Positions 1 through 7,095 of a stretch of 9,143 nucleotides of DNA are shown here, one piece after another. Where the stretch lies: contig CBFIIL010000048.1 of NCBI GenBank assembly GCA_965662485.1, positions 1 through 9,143 of the forward strand. The letters are read 5' to 3'. The notes under the pieces were generated by a model, which did no database searches, was not told the DNA's origin, and was given only the letters and a program-made list of their open reading frames with translations. How positions within the stretch are numbered: position 1 is the stretch's first letter; each line of letters begins with the position of its first letter. The translations under genes were made by a program, and so were the position numbers. This DNA comes from UBA3537 sp965662485. GTDB lineage: Bacteria; Bacteroidota; Bacteroidia; Flavobacteriales; Flavobacteriaceae.

Positions 1-51
1 CGAAAACCAGAAATGGAATTATTTCCAAATTTATTTTTTAAAACATCTTGA
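1..51 (+). CDS. 3' end of an unidentified upstream gene (partial)
   Basis: Frame 1 is open from the window edge to a TGA at 49-51 and gives 16 residues ending in NLFFKTS. The stop overlaps the ATG of the next gene as TGATG, the usual arrangement of translationally coupled genes, so this is probably a real gene tail in the same operon as the YbbR-domain gene. Sixteen residues are too few to assign a family, and chance openness cannot be excluded over this length. Confidence 0.5.
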   Translation, partial: RKPEMELFPNLFFKTS

Positions 52-1019
52 TGAGGAAATTTATTGAATATTTAAGACAAAAAATTCGTGCAAAGCGACT
101 CAATGTTTTTTTGTTGTTTTTGGCATTAGCTTTTGTTATTTCTATGCTTTCAAAATTATCTAGTCCAAGAATGCATACTTTACAGTTTGAGCTTCAGCCT
201 CTAAAACTACCACCACAAGAATTACTCGTTCAAGATCCGCTTCCAAAAGTAGACGTTACAATAAAAACCAATGGATTTAATCTCTTAAAAATTGCATTTC
301 AAAAACTACTTCTGAAAATAGACTTTTCGACACTTCAAAAGGATGACAAAGCCTACTATTGGAACGAAAGTGAGCACCGCTCTAAATTAGCACAGTTTTT
401 TGGTGCTAATACAACATTGGAGTCAATTCGTCCGACTTCATTAACTTTTAATTATGCGACTCAATTTGTAAAAAAAGTTCCTGTTTTTATAAATATTGAG
501 CCCAACTTTGTTATTGGTTATGATTTGGAAACTCCTCTAAAATCTCACCCTGATTCTATTGCTATTGTTGGACCAAAAAAATATTTGGAAAATATCAATA
601 AAGTATCGACAAAGAATATAACATTAAATGATGTGCAAAAAGATATTGAAACCACTGTAGATTTAGATGTTTCAAATTATCCTGCGTATTTAAAATTTTC
701 AAAAACAAAAGTACTGCTTACAGGAAAGGTAGATAAATTTACTGAAGGAAAAATAGCTGTTCCTGTACAATTGGTAAATTTGCCTAAAAATCTAACACTT
801 TCAATTTTTCCTAAAGAAATTCCAGTTGTTTTTTACACAAGTTTGAGCGCCTATAATTCTATTGAGCGCAATGATTTTCGAATTGAGTGCGATTACAATT
901 CATTAGATCTATCCTCTAATGTGATGATTCCAAAATTGGTATTGTATCCAAAATCAGCAAAAACGGCTGAACTTCAAATCAATAGTCTTGAATATGTAAT
1001 TACGAAAAAAAATGACTAA
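51..1019 (+). CDS. YbbR-like domain protein, membrane-anchored
   Basis: This is a 322-residue protein with a basic N-terminus (RKFIEYLRQKIRAKR), one hydrophobic segment at about residues 18-35, and a long beta-rich region outside the membrane. That layout, with strand-rich units at about 140-215 and 230-310, fits the YbbR fold. In Firmicutes, YbbR/CdaR proteins bind the membrane diadenylate cyclase CdaA and modulate c-di-AMP synthesis. Here no cyclase is adjacent, so the role is unknown. I chose the ATG at 51 over the TTG at 48 because ATG is the stronger start and overlaps the upstream TGA. The 3' end overlaps coaE by 8 bases, indicating one transcript and probably coupled translation. The family call rests on topology, gene order and sequence character, since YbbR domains have no short diagnostic motif. 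Confidence 0.72.
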   Translation: MRKFIEYLRQKIRAKRLNVFLLFLALAFVISMLSKLSSPRMHTLQFELQPLKLPPQELLVQDPLPKVDVTIKTNGFNLLKIAFQKLLLKIDFSTLQKDDKAYYWNESEHRSKLAQFFGANTTLESIRPTSLTFNYATQFVKKVPVFINIEPNFVIGYDLETPLKSHPDSIAIVGPKKYLENINKVSTKNITLNDVQKDIETTVDLDVSNYPAYLKFSKTKVLLTGKVDKFTEGKIAVPVQLVNLPKNLTLSIFPKEIPVVFYTSLSAYNSIERNDFRIECDYNSLDLSSNVMIPKLVLYPKSAKTAELQINSLEYVITKKND

Positions 1020-1611
1020 AATTTTAGGACTTACTGGTGGTATTGGAAGCGGCAAAACAACGGTTTCAAAAATATTTACAGCTCTTGGAGTACCTGTTTA
1101 TAATGCTGATGATGAGGCAAAAGTGTTGATGCAAAGCTCTAAAAAAATAAAATCAAAGATTATTGAACTATTTGGAGAAAAATCATATTTCAAAAATGGT
1201 CTAAACCGCTCATATATTGCCCAAATTGTCTTCAAAGATAAAGAAAAACTGAAGGCGCTCAATGCTATTGTTCATCCAGAAGTTACTGCACATTTTAACA
1301 CCTGGAAGTCACTTCAATCTCACCCTTATGTCGTAAAAGAGGTTGCTATTTTATTTGAAATTGGTGCTCAAGATCAATTTGATTTTATATTAACTATTAC
1401 TGCACCACAACAAACTCGAATAGATCGTGTAATGTTGCGAGATAACAAGTCTTATGATGAGGTGCTTTCTATTATACAAAATCAATGGTCTGATGCAAAA
1501 AAAATTGAAAAATCTGATTATGTAATTCAAAATATTGATATCAATCAGACCAAAAAAGAGGTGATTAAAATCAATGAAAAGATCAATGAAAAAATCCTTA
1601 AAAATTCTTAA
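1012..1611 (+). CDS. coaE: Dephospho-CoA kinase
   Basis: CoaE phosphorylates the ribose 3'-OH of dephospho-CoA with ATP, the last step of coenzyme A synthesis, in the cytosol. At 199 residues it has the usual family length. The Walker A loop is GGIGSGKTT at residues 9-17. YNADDEAK at 30-37 corresponds to the DADxxAR substrate motif, with Asn in the first Asp position and D33 kept. VVKEVAILFEIG at about 107-118 matches the central strand motif that usually reads VxPLLFE, and DRVMLRD lies in the lid region. The start codon lies inside the end of the YbbR gene (8-base overlap). The C-terminal tail is rich in Lys, Ile and Glu and is encoded by short tandem repeats, so its last residues are probably not constrained. 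The assignment is secure. Confidence 0.96.
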   Translation: MTKILGLTGGIGSGKTTVSKIFTALGVPVYNADDEAKVLMQSSKKIKSKIIELFGEKSYFKNGLNRSYIAQIVFKDKEKLKALNAIVHPEVTAHFNTWKSLQSHPYVVKEVAILFEIGAQDQFDFILTITAPQQTRIDRVMLRDNKSYDEVLSIIQNQWSDAKKIEKSDYVIQNIDINQTKKEVIKINEKINEKILKNS

Positions 1612-1617
1612 AAATTC
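1570..1617 (+). repeat. Two short tandem repeats at the 3' end of coaE
   Basis: A 12-base unit starting ATCAATGAAAA is repeated at 1570 and 1582 and encodes a duplicated Ile-Asn-Glu-Lys. Just downstream the 10-mer CTTAAAAATT occurs twice in direct tandem (1597-1606 and 1607-1616). The coaE stop codon TAA (1609-1611) lies in the second copy. Both look like products of replication slippage. Confidence 0.7.
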
Positions 1618-1625
1618 ATTTTTAA
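1608..1625. repeat. All-A/T inverted repeat just after coaE
   Basis: TTAAAAAT (1608-1615) and ATTTTTAA (1618-1625) are perfect inverted copies separated by TC. As RNA this could form a 7-bp stem with a 4-nt loop starting at the coaE stop codon. The stem holds no G or C pair, so it would be a poor intrinsic terminator. It could contribute to 3'-end formation, but A/T-rich sequence produces such repeats by chance. Confidence 0.3.
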
Positions 1626-1634
1626 TTATAAATT

Positions 1635-1672
1635 TTAACATTTTGGTTAATAATTAGTTAAAACTAACTTAA
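1635..1672. promoter_or_regulatory. Putative response-regulator operator, TTAA cores phased at 11 bp
   Basis: GTTAA (1646-1650), GTTAA (1657-1661) and CTTAA (1668-1672) begin exactly 11 bp apart. An inverted copy, TTAAC, lies at 1635-1639, also 11 bp before the first GTTAA. The segment 1654-1667 is in addition an inverted repeat (TTAGTT-AA-AACTAA). OmpR/PhoB-family regulators commonly bind direct repeats spaced by about one helical turn. The array sits 30-67 bases before a gene pair encoding such a regulator, which suggests autoregulation. The repeats are seen in the sequence. The binding protein is inferred. Confidence 0.45.
1642..1672 (+). promoter_or_regulatory. Possible Bacteroidota-type promoter for the two-component operon
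   Basis: TTTG at 1642-1645 is followed after 19 bases by TAACTTAA at 1665-1672. The Bacteroidota primary sigma consensus is TTTG, 19-21 bases, then TAnnTTTG. The first box matches fully and the second matches TAnnTT but lacks the final TG. The distance to the kinase start leaves a leader of roughly 20-25 bases. The phased TTAA cores overlap both boxes, so a bound regulator could block or reposition polymerase. The second-box match is weak. Confidence 0.3.
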
Positions 1673-1701
1673 AGCGTTCTCAAAAAATGTAATTTTACTT
1701 C

Positions 1702-3267
1702 ATGAACAAGAAGTTATTTTCAATATTGGTTATACTAATGAGTCTATCGCTTATTGGGATTATTTTTGTTCAGGCCTACTACATCAATTATTCACTAGAA
1801 ACAAAGGAAGACCAATTTGCGTTTAACGTAAAAAAAGTTCTTAGTTACGCTTCCAATCAAGTTACAGATATAGAATACAACAAATACGTGATTGCACTCA
1901 ATGCTATGATTGCACGAGGGCAGGAGCCAGACACAAGCGCCATTCGAAGCATACGGGTGTATAAACAAAATAAAAACATCAATCAAATTGTAGTTTATGA
2001 TACAGGTGTAAAAGAAGAAAATTATACCATACCAAATACTCAAAATAACGGTGCTGATAGTGTAAATTTTAAAAAAATCAAAGGGAAAACAGTTCAGGAA
2101 ACATACACTACTGGAATAAATGGTGAAAATATGCCAAACTTGGAATATTCCTTAACTAAAGTTTTGAATATGGATCGTCTTCAAAAAGCAACTTTTGAAG
2201 CACAGTACAAGGCAGAAATTCAAAACACACCTATTGAAGATCGTGTGTCAACCAAAATGATTAAACGTCTTTTGGACAATAAATTAAAAGAGAATAACAT
2301 TGATATTGCATATGAATTCGCCATTTTAAAAAATACTGATCCAACGACTATTCAGTCCAAAAGTTTCGAGGCATCACTTGTTCCAACGATTGGAGTCCCT
2401 ATTTTTTTGGATGAAAATGAAGAAAGTGAATATGGATTATATATTAATTTTCCAAGTCGAAAACGCTTCATAATGTCTTCCATTATTGGGATGACTTCTT
2501 TGTCAATTCTTTTTACAATTATTATTATCATTGCCTATACTAGTGCGTTGTATCAATTGATTCAGCAACGAAAAATATCGCAGATGAAATCTGATTTTAT
2601 CAACAATATGACTCATGAATTTAAAACGCCAATTGCTACGATCAATCTTGCTTTGGATGCTATAAAAAATCCCAAAATTTTTCAACACGCAGATAAGGTT
2701 AAAAATTACCTTTCGATGATCAAAGAAGAAAATAAAAGAATGAATGCACAAGTAGAGAATGTTTTACGTATTTCACAATTGCAGAAAAAACAATTGATAA
2801 TCAGTAAAGATCGTTTAAAATTACATGATCTTATTCTTGATGCAATTACTCATGTAGAACTAATTGTTGAGGATAGAAAGGGATATATAAAAACTCATTT
2901 TAAGGCTTCAAAATCATCAATTCTTGCCAACAGTACATATTTAACCAATGTAATAGTAAATGTTCTGGATAATGCGGTTAAATATTCAGATAATTCTCCA
3001 AAAATAGACATCACTACAGAAAATGTAGGTAATAATATTTTGATGCTAGTAAAAGACCAAGGAATAGGAATGAGCAAAGCGGTGCAAAAACGTATTTTTG
3101 AAGAATTTTATAGAGAACACACGGGGGATGTACACAACGTAAAAGGACATGGACTTGGACTCTCCAATGTCAAAAGAATAGTAGAGAATCATCAAGGAAC
3201 AGTCACTGTTGAAAGTGAAAAAGGAAAAGGTAGTACCTTTATTATAAAATTACCATTAATAGCATAA
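1702..3267 (+). CDS. rprX: Membrane sensor histidine kinase (RprX-like)
   Basis: This 521-residue sensor kinase has a first membrane helix at about residues 5-27, an extracytoplasmic region of about 230 residues with no motif I recognise, and a second helix at about 257-280. A short linker without an obvious HAMP domain then leads into the DHp domain, whose H-box MTHEFKTP carries the phospho-accepting His305. The ATPase domain has an N-box around N424 (NVLDNAVKYS), a G1 box at D452 (DQGIGMS), an F-box FEEFYR, and a G2 box GHGLGL at 482-487, so all catalytic boxes are intact. The stop is 4 bases before the response regulator gene, its likely partner. Length and layout resemble Bacteroides RprX, so the symbol is provisional. 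The signal sensed cannot be read from the sequence. No clear Shine-Dalgarno precedes the ATG. Confidence 0.93.
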   Translation: MNKKLFSILVILMSLSLIGIIFVQAYYINYSLETKEDQFAFNVKKVLSYASNQVTDIEYNKYVIALNAMIARGQEPDTSAIRSIRVYKQNKNINQIVVYDTGVKEENYTIPNTQNNGADSVNFKKIKGKTVQETYTTGINGENMPNLEYSLTKVLNMDRLQKATFEAQYKAEIQNTPIEDRVSTKMIKRLLDNKLKENNIDIAYEFAILKNTDPTTIQSKSFEASLVPTIGVPIFLDENEESEYGLYINFPSRKRFIMSSIIGMTSLSILFTIIIIIAYTSALYQLIQQRKISQMKSDFINNMTHEFKTPIATINLALDAIKNPKIFQHADKVKNYLSMIKEENKRMNAQVENVLRISQLQKKQLIISKDRLKLHDLILDAITHVELIVEDRKGYIKTHFKASKSSILANSTYLTNVIVNVLDNAVKYSDNSPKIDITTENVGNNILMLVKDQGIGMSKAVQKRIFEEFYREHTGDVHNVKGHGLGLSNVKRIVENHQGTVTVESEKGKGSTFIIKLPLIA

Positions 3268-3271
3268 TGAC

Positions 3272-3973
3272 ATGGAAACCACAAAACGCATTTTATTAGT
3301 TGAAGACGATCCAAATTTTGGTACCGTTCTAAGAGAGTACTTAACCATCAACAACTACGACGTTGTTCTTGCCAAAAATGGTATGGAGGGTTACGAGAAA
3401 TTTAAAAGGTCTGACTTTCATCTCTGTATTTTAGATGTTATGATGCCATATAAAGATGGATTTACTCTGGCTCAAGAAATTAGAGAAAAAGATAAGGATA
3501 TACCGATCATTTTCTTAACGGCAAAAGCATTAAAAGAAGACGTACTAAAAGGGTATAAAGTTGGCGCAGATGACTATTTAAATAAACCGTTTGATAGCGA
3601 GGTTTTACTTCTTAAAATTCAAGCCATTATTCAAAGAAAAACGGTTGAAAGTGTAGCTGATAGTGATCAATATGAATTTGAAATAGGGAGCTTTAAGCTC
3701 AATTCAAAACTTAGGTTTTTAACACATAACGACGACACACAAATTAAGCTCTCACCAAAAGAAAATCAGTTGCTTCGACTTTTGGCGCTTCATATTAATG
3801 ATCTTATGCCCAGAGAAATTGCACTGACTAAAATTTGGCGAGATGATAATTATTTTACTTCAAGGAGTATGGATGTTTATATTGCCAAACTTAGAAAGTA
3901 TTTAAAACACGATCCAAAAGTTGAAATCCTAAATATTCACGGAGAAGGGTTTCGTTTGGTCATCAATGAGTAG
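3272..3973 (+). CDS. rprY: OmpR-family response regulator (RprY-like)
   Basis: This is a 233-residue DNA-binding response regulator. The receiver domain (about 5-120) has the acidic pocket E11-D12-D13, phospho-acceptor D55 in ILDVMMP, T83 in FLTAK and K105 in NKPF, so all switch residues are present. The winged-helix Trans_reg_C domain (about 135-231) has the typical LSPKENQLLRLLA, the recognition-helix segment SRSMDVYIAKLRKYL, and a wing ending GEGFRLV. The gene follows the kinase by 4 bases and is almost certainly its cognate partner. RprY of Bacteroides is a close match in architecture and length, and the symbol is provisional. Its TAG stop directly abuts the TAG stop of convergent miaA. 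The phased TTAA array upstream of the kinase is a candidate target site. Confidence 0.94.
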   Translation: METTKRILLVEDDPNFGTVLREYLTINNYDVVLAKNGMEGYEKFKRSDFHLCILDVMMPYKDGFTLAQEIREKDKDIPIIFLTAKALKEDVLKGYKVGADDYLNKPFDSEVLLLKIQAIIQRKTVESVADSDQYEFEIGSFKLNSKLRFLTHNDDTQIKLSPKENQLLRLLALHINDLMPREIALTKIWRDDNYFTSRSMDVYIAKLRKYLKHDPKVEILNIHGEGFRLVINE

Positions 3974-4876
3974 CTAGAGTTCAGCTTCTATATATTCAAT
4001 AATTTTTGGATACGTTTCATTGAAATCAAACCATTTTGTGTGTTCTTGCTTTTTAAACCAAGTTCGCTGTCTTTTGGCAAAACGTCTTGTATTTTTTTTG
4101 ATTTCACCTACGGCAAATTCTAAGCTACAATTATTTTCGAGATATTGAAATAGTTCTTTGTAACCTACCGTATTTAGCGCATTCAAGTCCTTAAATTCAA
4201 AAACAGATTTTACTTCTTCCAAAAGCCCTTGTTGTAGCATTAGGTCTACACGTTTATTAATTCTATCATAAATAACTGAACGTTCTGCGGAAAGACCAAT
4301 ATTTATAGTTTTAAAATCCCGTTTGACTTTGTTTTTGTTTAAAAAACTACTGAAAGCCTGCCCCGTTCCTTTACAAATTTCCAAAGCGCGAATAACTCTG
4401 TGTGAATTATTCAAATCAATACTATTATAAGATTTTAGGTCTAAAATTTTCAATTCTTCTCGAAGTTTCCCCAAGCCATTATTTGATAGCTCATTATTCA
4501 ATTTTTCTCTAATTTTTGGATCAACTTTTGGAAATTCATCCAAACCATTAAGTACAGCATTCACATAAAGTCCAGACCCTCCAACCATTACAACAGTAGG
4601 GTGTTTTTTGTGAATTGAAGTGATGCAATCAATGGCTTCTTTTTCAAAATCGCCAACACTATAAGCTTCAGTAATTGATTTATGATGAATAAAATGATGT
4701 TTTATTGTTTGAAGTTCTTCAGGTGTTGGTGCTGCTGTGCCAATAGGAATTTCTTTAAAAAATTGACGAGAATCTGCAGAAATAATTTCGGTTTGAAAAT
4801 GTTTTGCAATTTCCAAGCTCAATGCTGTTTTGCCTATTCCGGTAGGCCCTACAATGGAAATTAATGTGTTACTCAT
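3974..4876 (-). CDS. miaA: tRNA dimethylallyltransferase
   Basis: MiaA transfers a dimethylallyl group to N6 of adenosine 37 in tRNAs that read codons starting with U, the first step toward ms2i6A. The 300-residue protein has the P-loop GPTGIGKT (residues 10-17), the SADSRQ motif with the expected catalytic D35, IGTA (45-48), GGSGLYVNAVLNGLD (99-113), NSHRVIRALEI in the tRNA-binding region, GYKEL, and RRFAKRQRTWFKK near the C-terminus, all in family order. The ATG lies inside the 3' end of the potassium-channel gene (8-base overlap), suggesting translational coupling. It is the last gene of the minus-strand array. No terminator separates it from the convergent response regulator. The assignment is secure. 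Confidence 0.97.
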   Translation of the reverse strand: MSNTLISIVGPTGIGKTALSLEIAKHFQTEIISADSRQFFKEIPIGTAAPTPEELQTIKHHFIHHKSITEAYSVGDFEKEAIDCITSIHKKHPTVVMVGGSGLYVNAVLNGLDEFPKVDPKIREKLNNELSNNGLGKLREELKILDLKSYNSIDLNNSHRVIRALEICKGTGQAFSSFLNKNKVKRDFKTINIGLSAERSVIYDRINKRVDLMLQQGLLEEVKSVFEFKDLNALNTVGYKELFQYLENNCSLEFAVGEIKKNTRRFAKRQRTWFKKQEHTKWFDFNETYPKIIEYIEAEL

Positions 4877-5705
4877 GATTTAAACGCTCTCCACATTTAT
4901 GACAAAAATGAGCATTATCTGAATGGTAAGATTCCATACAATTGGTACACGATTGTGTGTTTTTTGGAATATTATTACGTTGAGATCTTGTCATTTCAGA
5001 AGTCACTATTCCAGTAGGTATTGCGATAATTCCATAACCTAGTATCATGATTAATGAAGCAATAAATTGGCCTAACGAACTCATAGGTGCAATATCGCCA
5101 TATCCAACGGTGGTCAGCGTTACAATAGCCCAATACACACTCCTTGGAATACTTGTAAATCCACTGTCTTTGTCGCCTTCTACCAGATACATAATAGTTC
5201 CTAAAATTACACACAAAACCAAAACAAATGATAGAAAAACAGCAATTTTTACTCGACTGCGTTTGAGTGCTCTGCCAAAATTGGTGCTTTCACCAATATA
5301 TCTTGTTAGTTTTAATATACGAAATACACGCAACAATCGCAGTGCACGAATGATGACTAACGAATGCGTTCCAACAATAAATAATGAAAGGTATTTTGGA
5401 ATTGTTGACAGAAAATCAATGATACCATAAAAGCTAAAAATATAGGCCTTAGGATTCTTTACACATACAATTCTAGCAATATACTCCAAAGTGAATAGTA
5501 CAGTAATTACCCACTCCAAACTATCTAATATACTAAAATATGTTGTTCCAATATAATCTACACTTTCGAGCATAACAAGGACAATGCTCAGCAGAATTAC
5601 AAAAAGTAAAACAACATCAAATAATTTTCCTGCTGGAGTATCGGCTTCATAAATGATTTCATGAAGTTTATTTTTCCAAGGTGCTGTTGGCTTTTGATAA
5701 GACAT
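4869..5705 (-). CDS. Voltage-gated-type potassium channel with C-terminal zinc ribbon
   Basis: This 278-residue six-helix ion channel has S1 at about 29-47, S2 at 62-82, S3 at 88-108 and S4 at 115-137. S4 has basic residues at every third position (R120, R123, R126, R129, K132, R135), the mark of a voltage sensor. S5 is at about 152-176 and S6 at about 211-235. Between them the filter TTVGYGD (198-204) is the canonical K+ selectivity signature. The cytosolic tail is short and ends in a CxxC-11 residues-CxxC pair (C253, C256, C268, C271) that looks like a small zinc ribbon and takes the place of the RCK or cyclic-nucleotide domains found in many other channels. It lies 22 bases downstream of the nuclease-fusion gene and overlaps miaA by 8 bases. 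Potassium selectivity follows from the filter. Voltage gating is inferred from S4. Confidence 0.93.
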   Translation of the reverse strand: MSYQKPTAPWKNKLHEIIYEADTPAGKLFDVVLLFVILLSIVLVMLESVDYIGTTYFSILDSLEWVITVLFTLEYIARIVCVKNPKAYIFSFYGIIDFLSTIPKYLSLFIVGTHSLVIIRALRLLRVFRILKLTRYIGESTNFGRALKRSRVKIAVFLSFVLVLCVILGTIMYLVEGDKDSGFTSIPRSVYWAIVTLTTVGYGDIAPMSSLGQFIASLIMILGYGIIAIPTGIVTSEMTRSQRNNIPKNTQSCTNCMESYHSDNAHFCHKCGERLNHE

Positions 5706-5727
5706 AATTCAAAAGTACTAAAAAAGT

Positions 5728-7095
5728 TTAGTCTTCTAGGGAAATGACTTTTAATCTTTTATTTCGCCTCAAGTAACTTTGTATAATGTGTTGTGCATCT
5801 TTATTGTGTTCTAATGGTGTAATAAGCGTAGATAAAACATCAATATTTGTAATTTGAAAATTTAAGTTAAAATAGGTAAACCCTCTTAAAATCCCATCTT
5901 CTATCCAAATTGCACTACGCTCATCAACAGCTCTACCATAATCAACAACAATCATATTTTTTGTTTTAAAACTATACTTTTCTATAAGTTGTTGTACTTT
6001 TGAATTGTAATTTTTAGTTATTTCTTCGCCAACACATGCGCCCTCACATTCTTTTATAGTATAGCTAAAACACCCATTTTTTGATTTATATAATCCACAT
6101 AGTTTTTGACATAAATTATATTTTTCAACGACTTTATTCATAAAACTCTTTCCACTTTGAATATTTGAAAACGTGGTAATAGGTTTTACATTTCCTTTAA
6201 TTTTTTCAATTTTTAAGTTAAGGTAACCCTTTTCATCTGTAAAACTAAACAAACCATGAGTAAAAATAGTACGGCGCAACGCACGATTAAATTTTGGTTT
6301 GTGGTGCTTTATTTCTGCGCTTTCTTTTAGAAGTGCAAGCAATTCACTGCCTGTTTTTTCATAGGTTACGCTAGCGACTTCGAGTTGTATTTTTTTTGAT
6401 TTTGGAGCTTGTCCCACAAAATGTTGATTGATTCTATTTTTGATATTTTTACTTTTTCCAATATAGATGATATCACCATCTTCGTTGTGCATGTAGTAAA
6501 CTCCGGTTACAGAGGGCAAAGACTGAATTATTTCGGTTAATTTCGGTTCCAACTGTCGCTTTGGTTCTAGGCGTACATAAGTTTTTACAATGGTTTTTTC
6601 AATGTCTTTGTTAAGTAATAATTCAAATAATTTTGTTGTAGCTAGTGCATCACCTGAAGCACGATGTCTATCGCTAATTGGAATCCCCAAAGAACGCACC
6701 AGTTTTCCTAAACTGTAGGAGGGAAGATCAGGAATTAACTGTTTTGAAAGTTCAACAGTACAAAGATTTTCACATTCAAAACTGTAGCCAAGTCGACTAA
6801 ATTCAAGTTTTAAAATCCGATAATCAAATTTTGCATTGTGGGCTACAATAATACAACCTTCTGTAATTTCGATAACACGTTTTGCAACTTCATAAAATTT
6901 TGGTGCATTGCGAAGCATTTTACTAGAAATTCCTGTGAGACTTACCACATAGGGTTGTATTGGCCGTTCTGGATTTACAAGACTAATAAATTGATCTGTA
7001 ATTTTATGACCATCATGTCTATAGATGGCAATTTCTGTAATCCCTTCTTCGTTATACTTACCACCAGTGGTTTCTATGTCTATAATTGCGTAAAT
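5728..7095 (-). CDS. DEDDh exonuclease fused to a UvrC/Cho-type GIY-YIG nuclease; ATT start proposed
   Basis: With the proposed ATT start the protein has 455 residues. The N-terminal DnaQ-like 3'-5' exonuclease has ExoI DIETTG (D6, E8), ExoII HNAKFD (D91) and ExoIII RHRASGDA (H144, D149), a complete DEDDh set. A GIY-YIG domain follows from about 198 (GVYYM ... YIGKS, R221 in the NRINQHF helix, Glu in the LLKESAEIKHHKPKFN region). A cysteine cluster at about 329-354 (C333, C342, C350, C354, plus C329) resembles the 4Fe-4S ligands of UvrC. Exonuclease-GIY-YIG fusions are known in Bacteroidota and Actinobacteria and are presumed to act in DNA repair. No ATG, GTG, TTG or CTG lies between the in-frame stop at 7107-7105 and a GTG at 6948, and that GTG start would delete ExoI. 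ATT at 7095-7093 gives MYAIIDIETTGG. The gene starts 15 bases after yggS, in the same operon. Confidence 0.88.
   Translation of the reverse strand: MYAIIDIETTGGKYNEEGITEIAIYRHDGHKITDQFISLVNPERPIQPYVVSLTGISSKMLRNAPKFYEVAKRVIEITEGCIIVAHNAKFDYRILKLEFSRLGYSFECENLCTVELSKQLIPDLPSYSLGKLVRSLGIPISDRHRASGDALATTKLFELLLNKDIEKTIVKTYVRLEPKRQLEPKLTEIIQSLPSVTGVYYMHNEDGDIIYIGKSKNIKNRINQHFVGQAPKSKKIQLEVASVTYEKTGSELLALLKESAEIKHHKPKFNRALRRTIFTHGLFSFTDEKGYLNLKIEKIKGNVKPITTFSNIQSGKSFMNKVVEKYNLCQKLCGLYKSKNGCFSYTIKECEGACVGEEITKNYNSKVQQLIEKYSFKTKNMIVVDYGRAVDERSAIWIEDGILRGFTYFNLNFQITNIDVLSTLITPLEHNKDAQHIIQSYLRRNKRLKVISLED

Noticed and set aside
48..50. TTG at 48 as the start of the YbbR-domain gene
   Set aside because: The ATG at 51 follows immediately, is the stronger codon and forms the TGATG overlap with the upstream gene.
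1390..1641. 83-codon minus-strand open frame over the coaE 3' end
   Set aside because: It is Phe/Ile-rich, typical of the reverse complement of Lys/Asn-rich A/T coding sequence, with no family resemblance.
3969..3989. Bidirectional intrinsic terminator at the convergent stop codons
   Set aside because: The stem is short with a mismatch, and neither strand has a T-run directly after it. The hairpin is noted, but a terminator call is not supported.
5047..5430. 127-codon open frame on the + strand
   Set aside because: It is antisense to the core of the potassium channel, which has clear motifs. No recognisable protein features.
5728..6948. Nuclease-fusion gene starting at the GTG at 6948 (406 residues)
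   Set aside because: This start removes the ExoI DIETTG motif, although the in-frame upstream codons encode a complete, family-like N-terminus. The longer form from ATT at 7095 is preferred.
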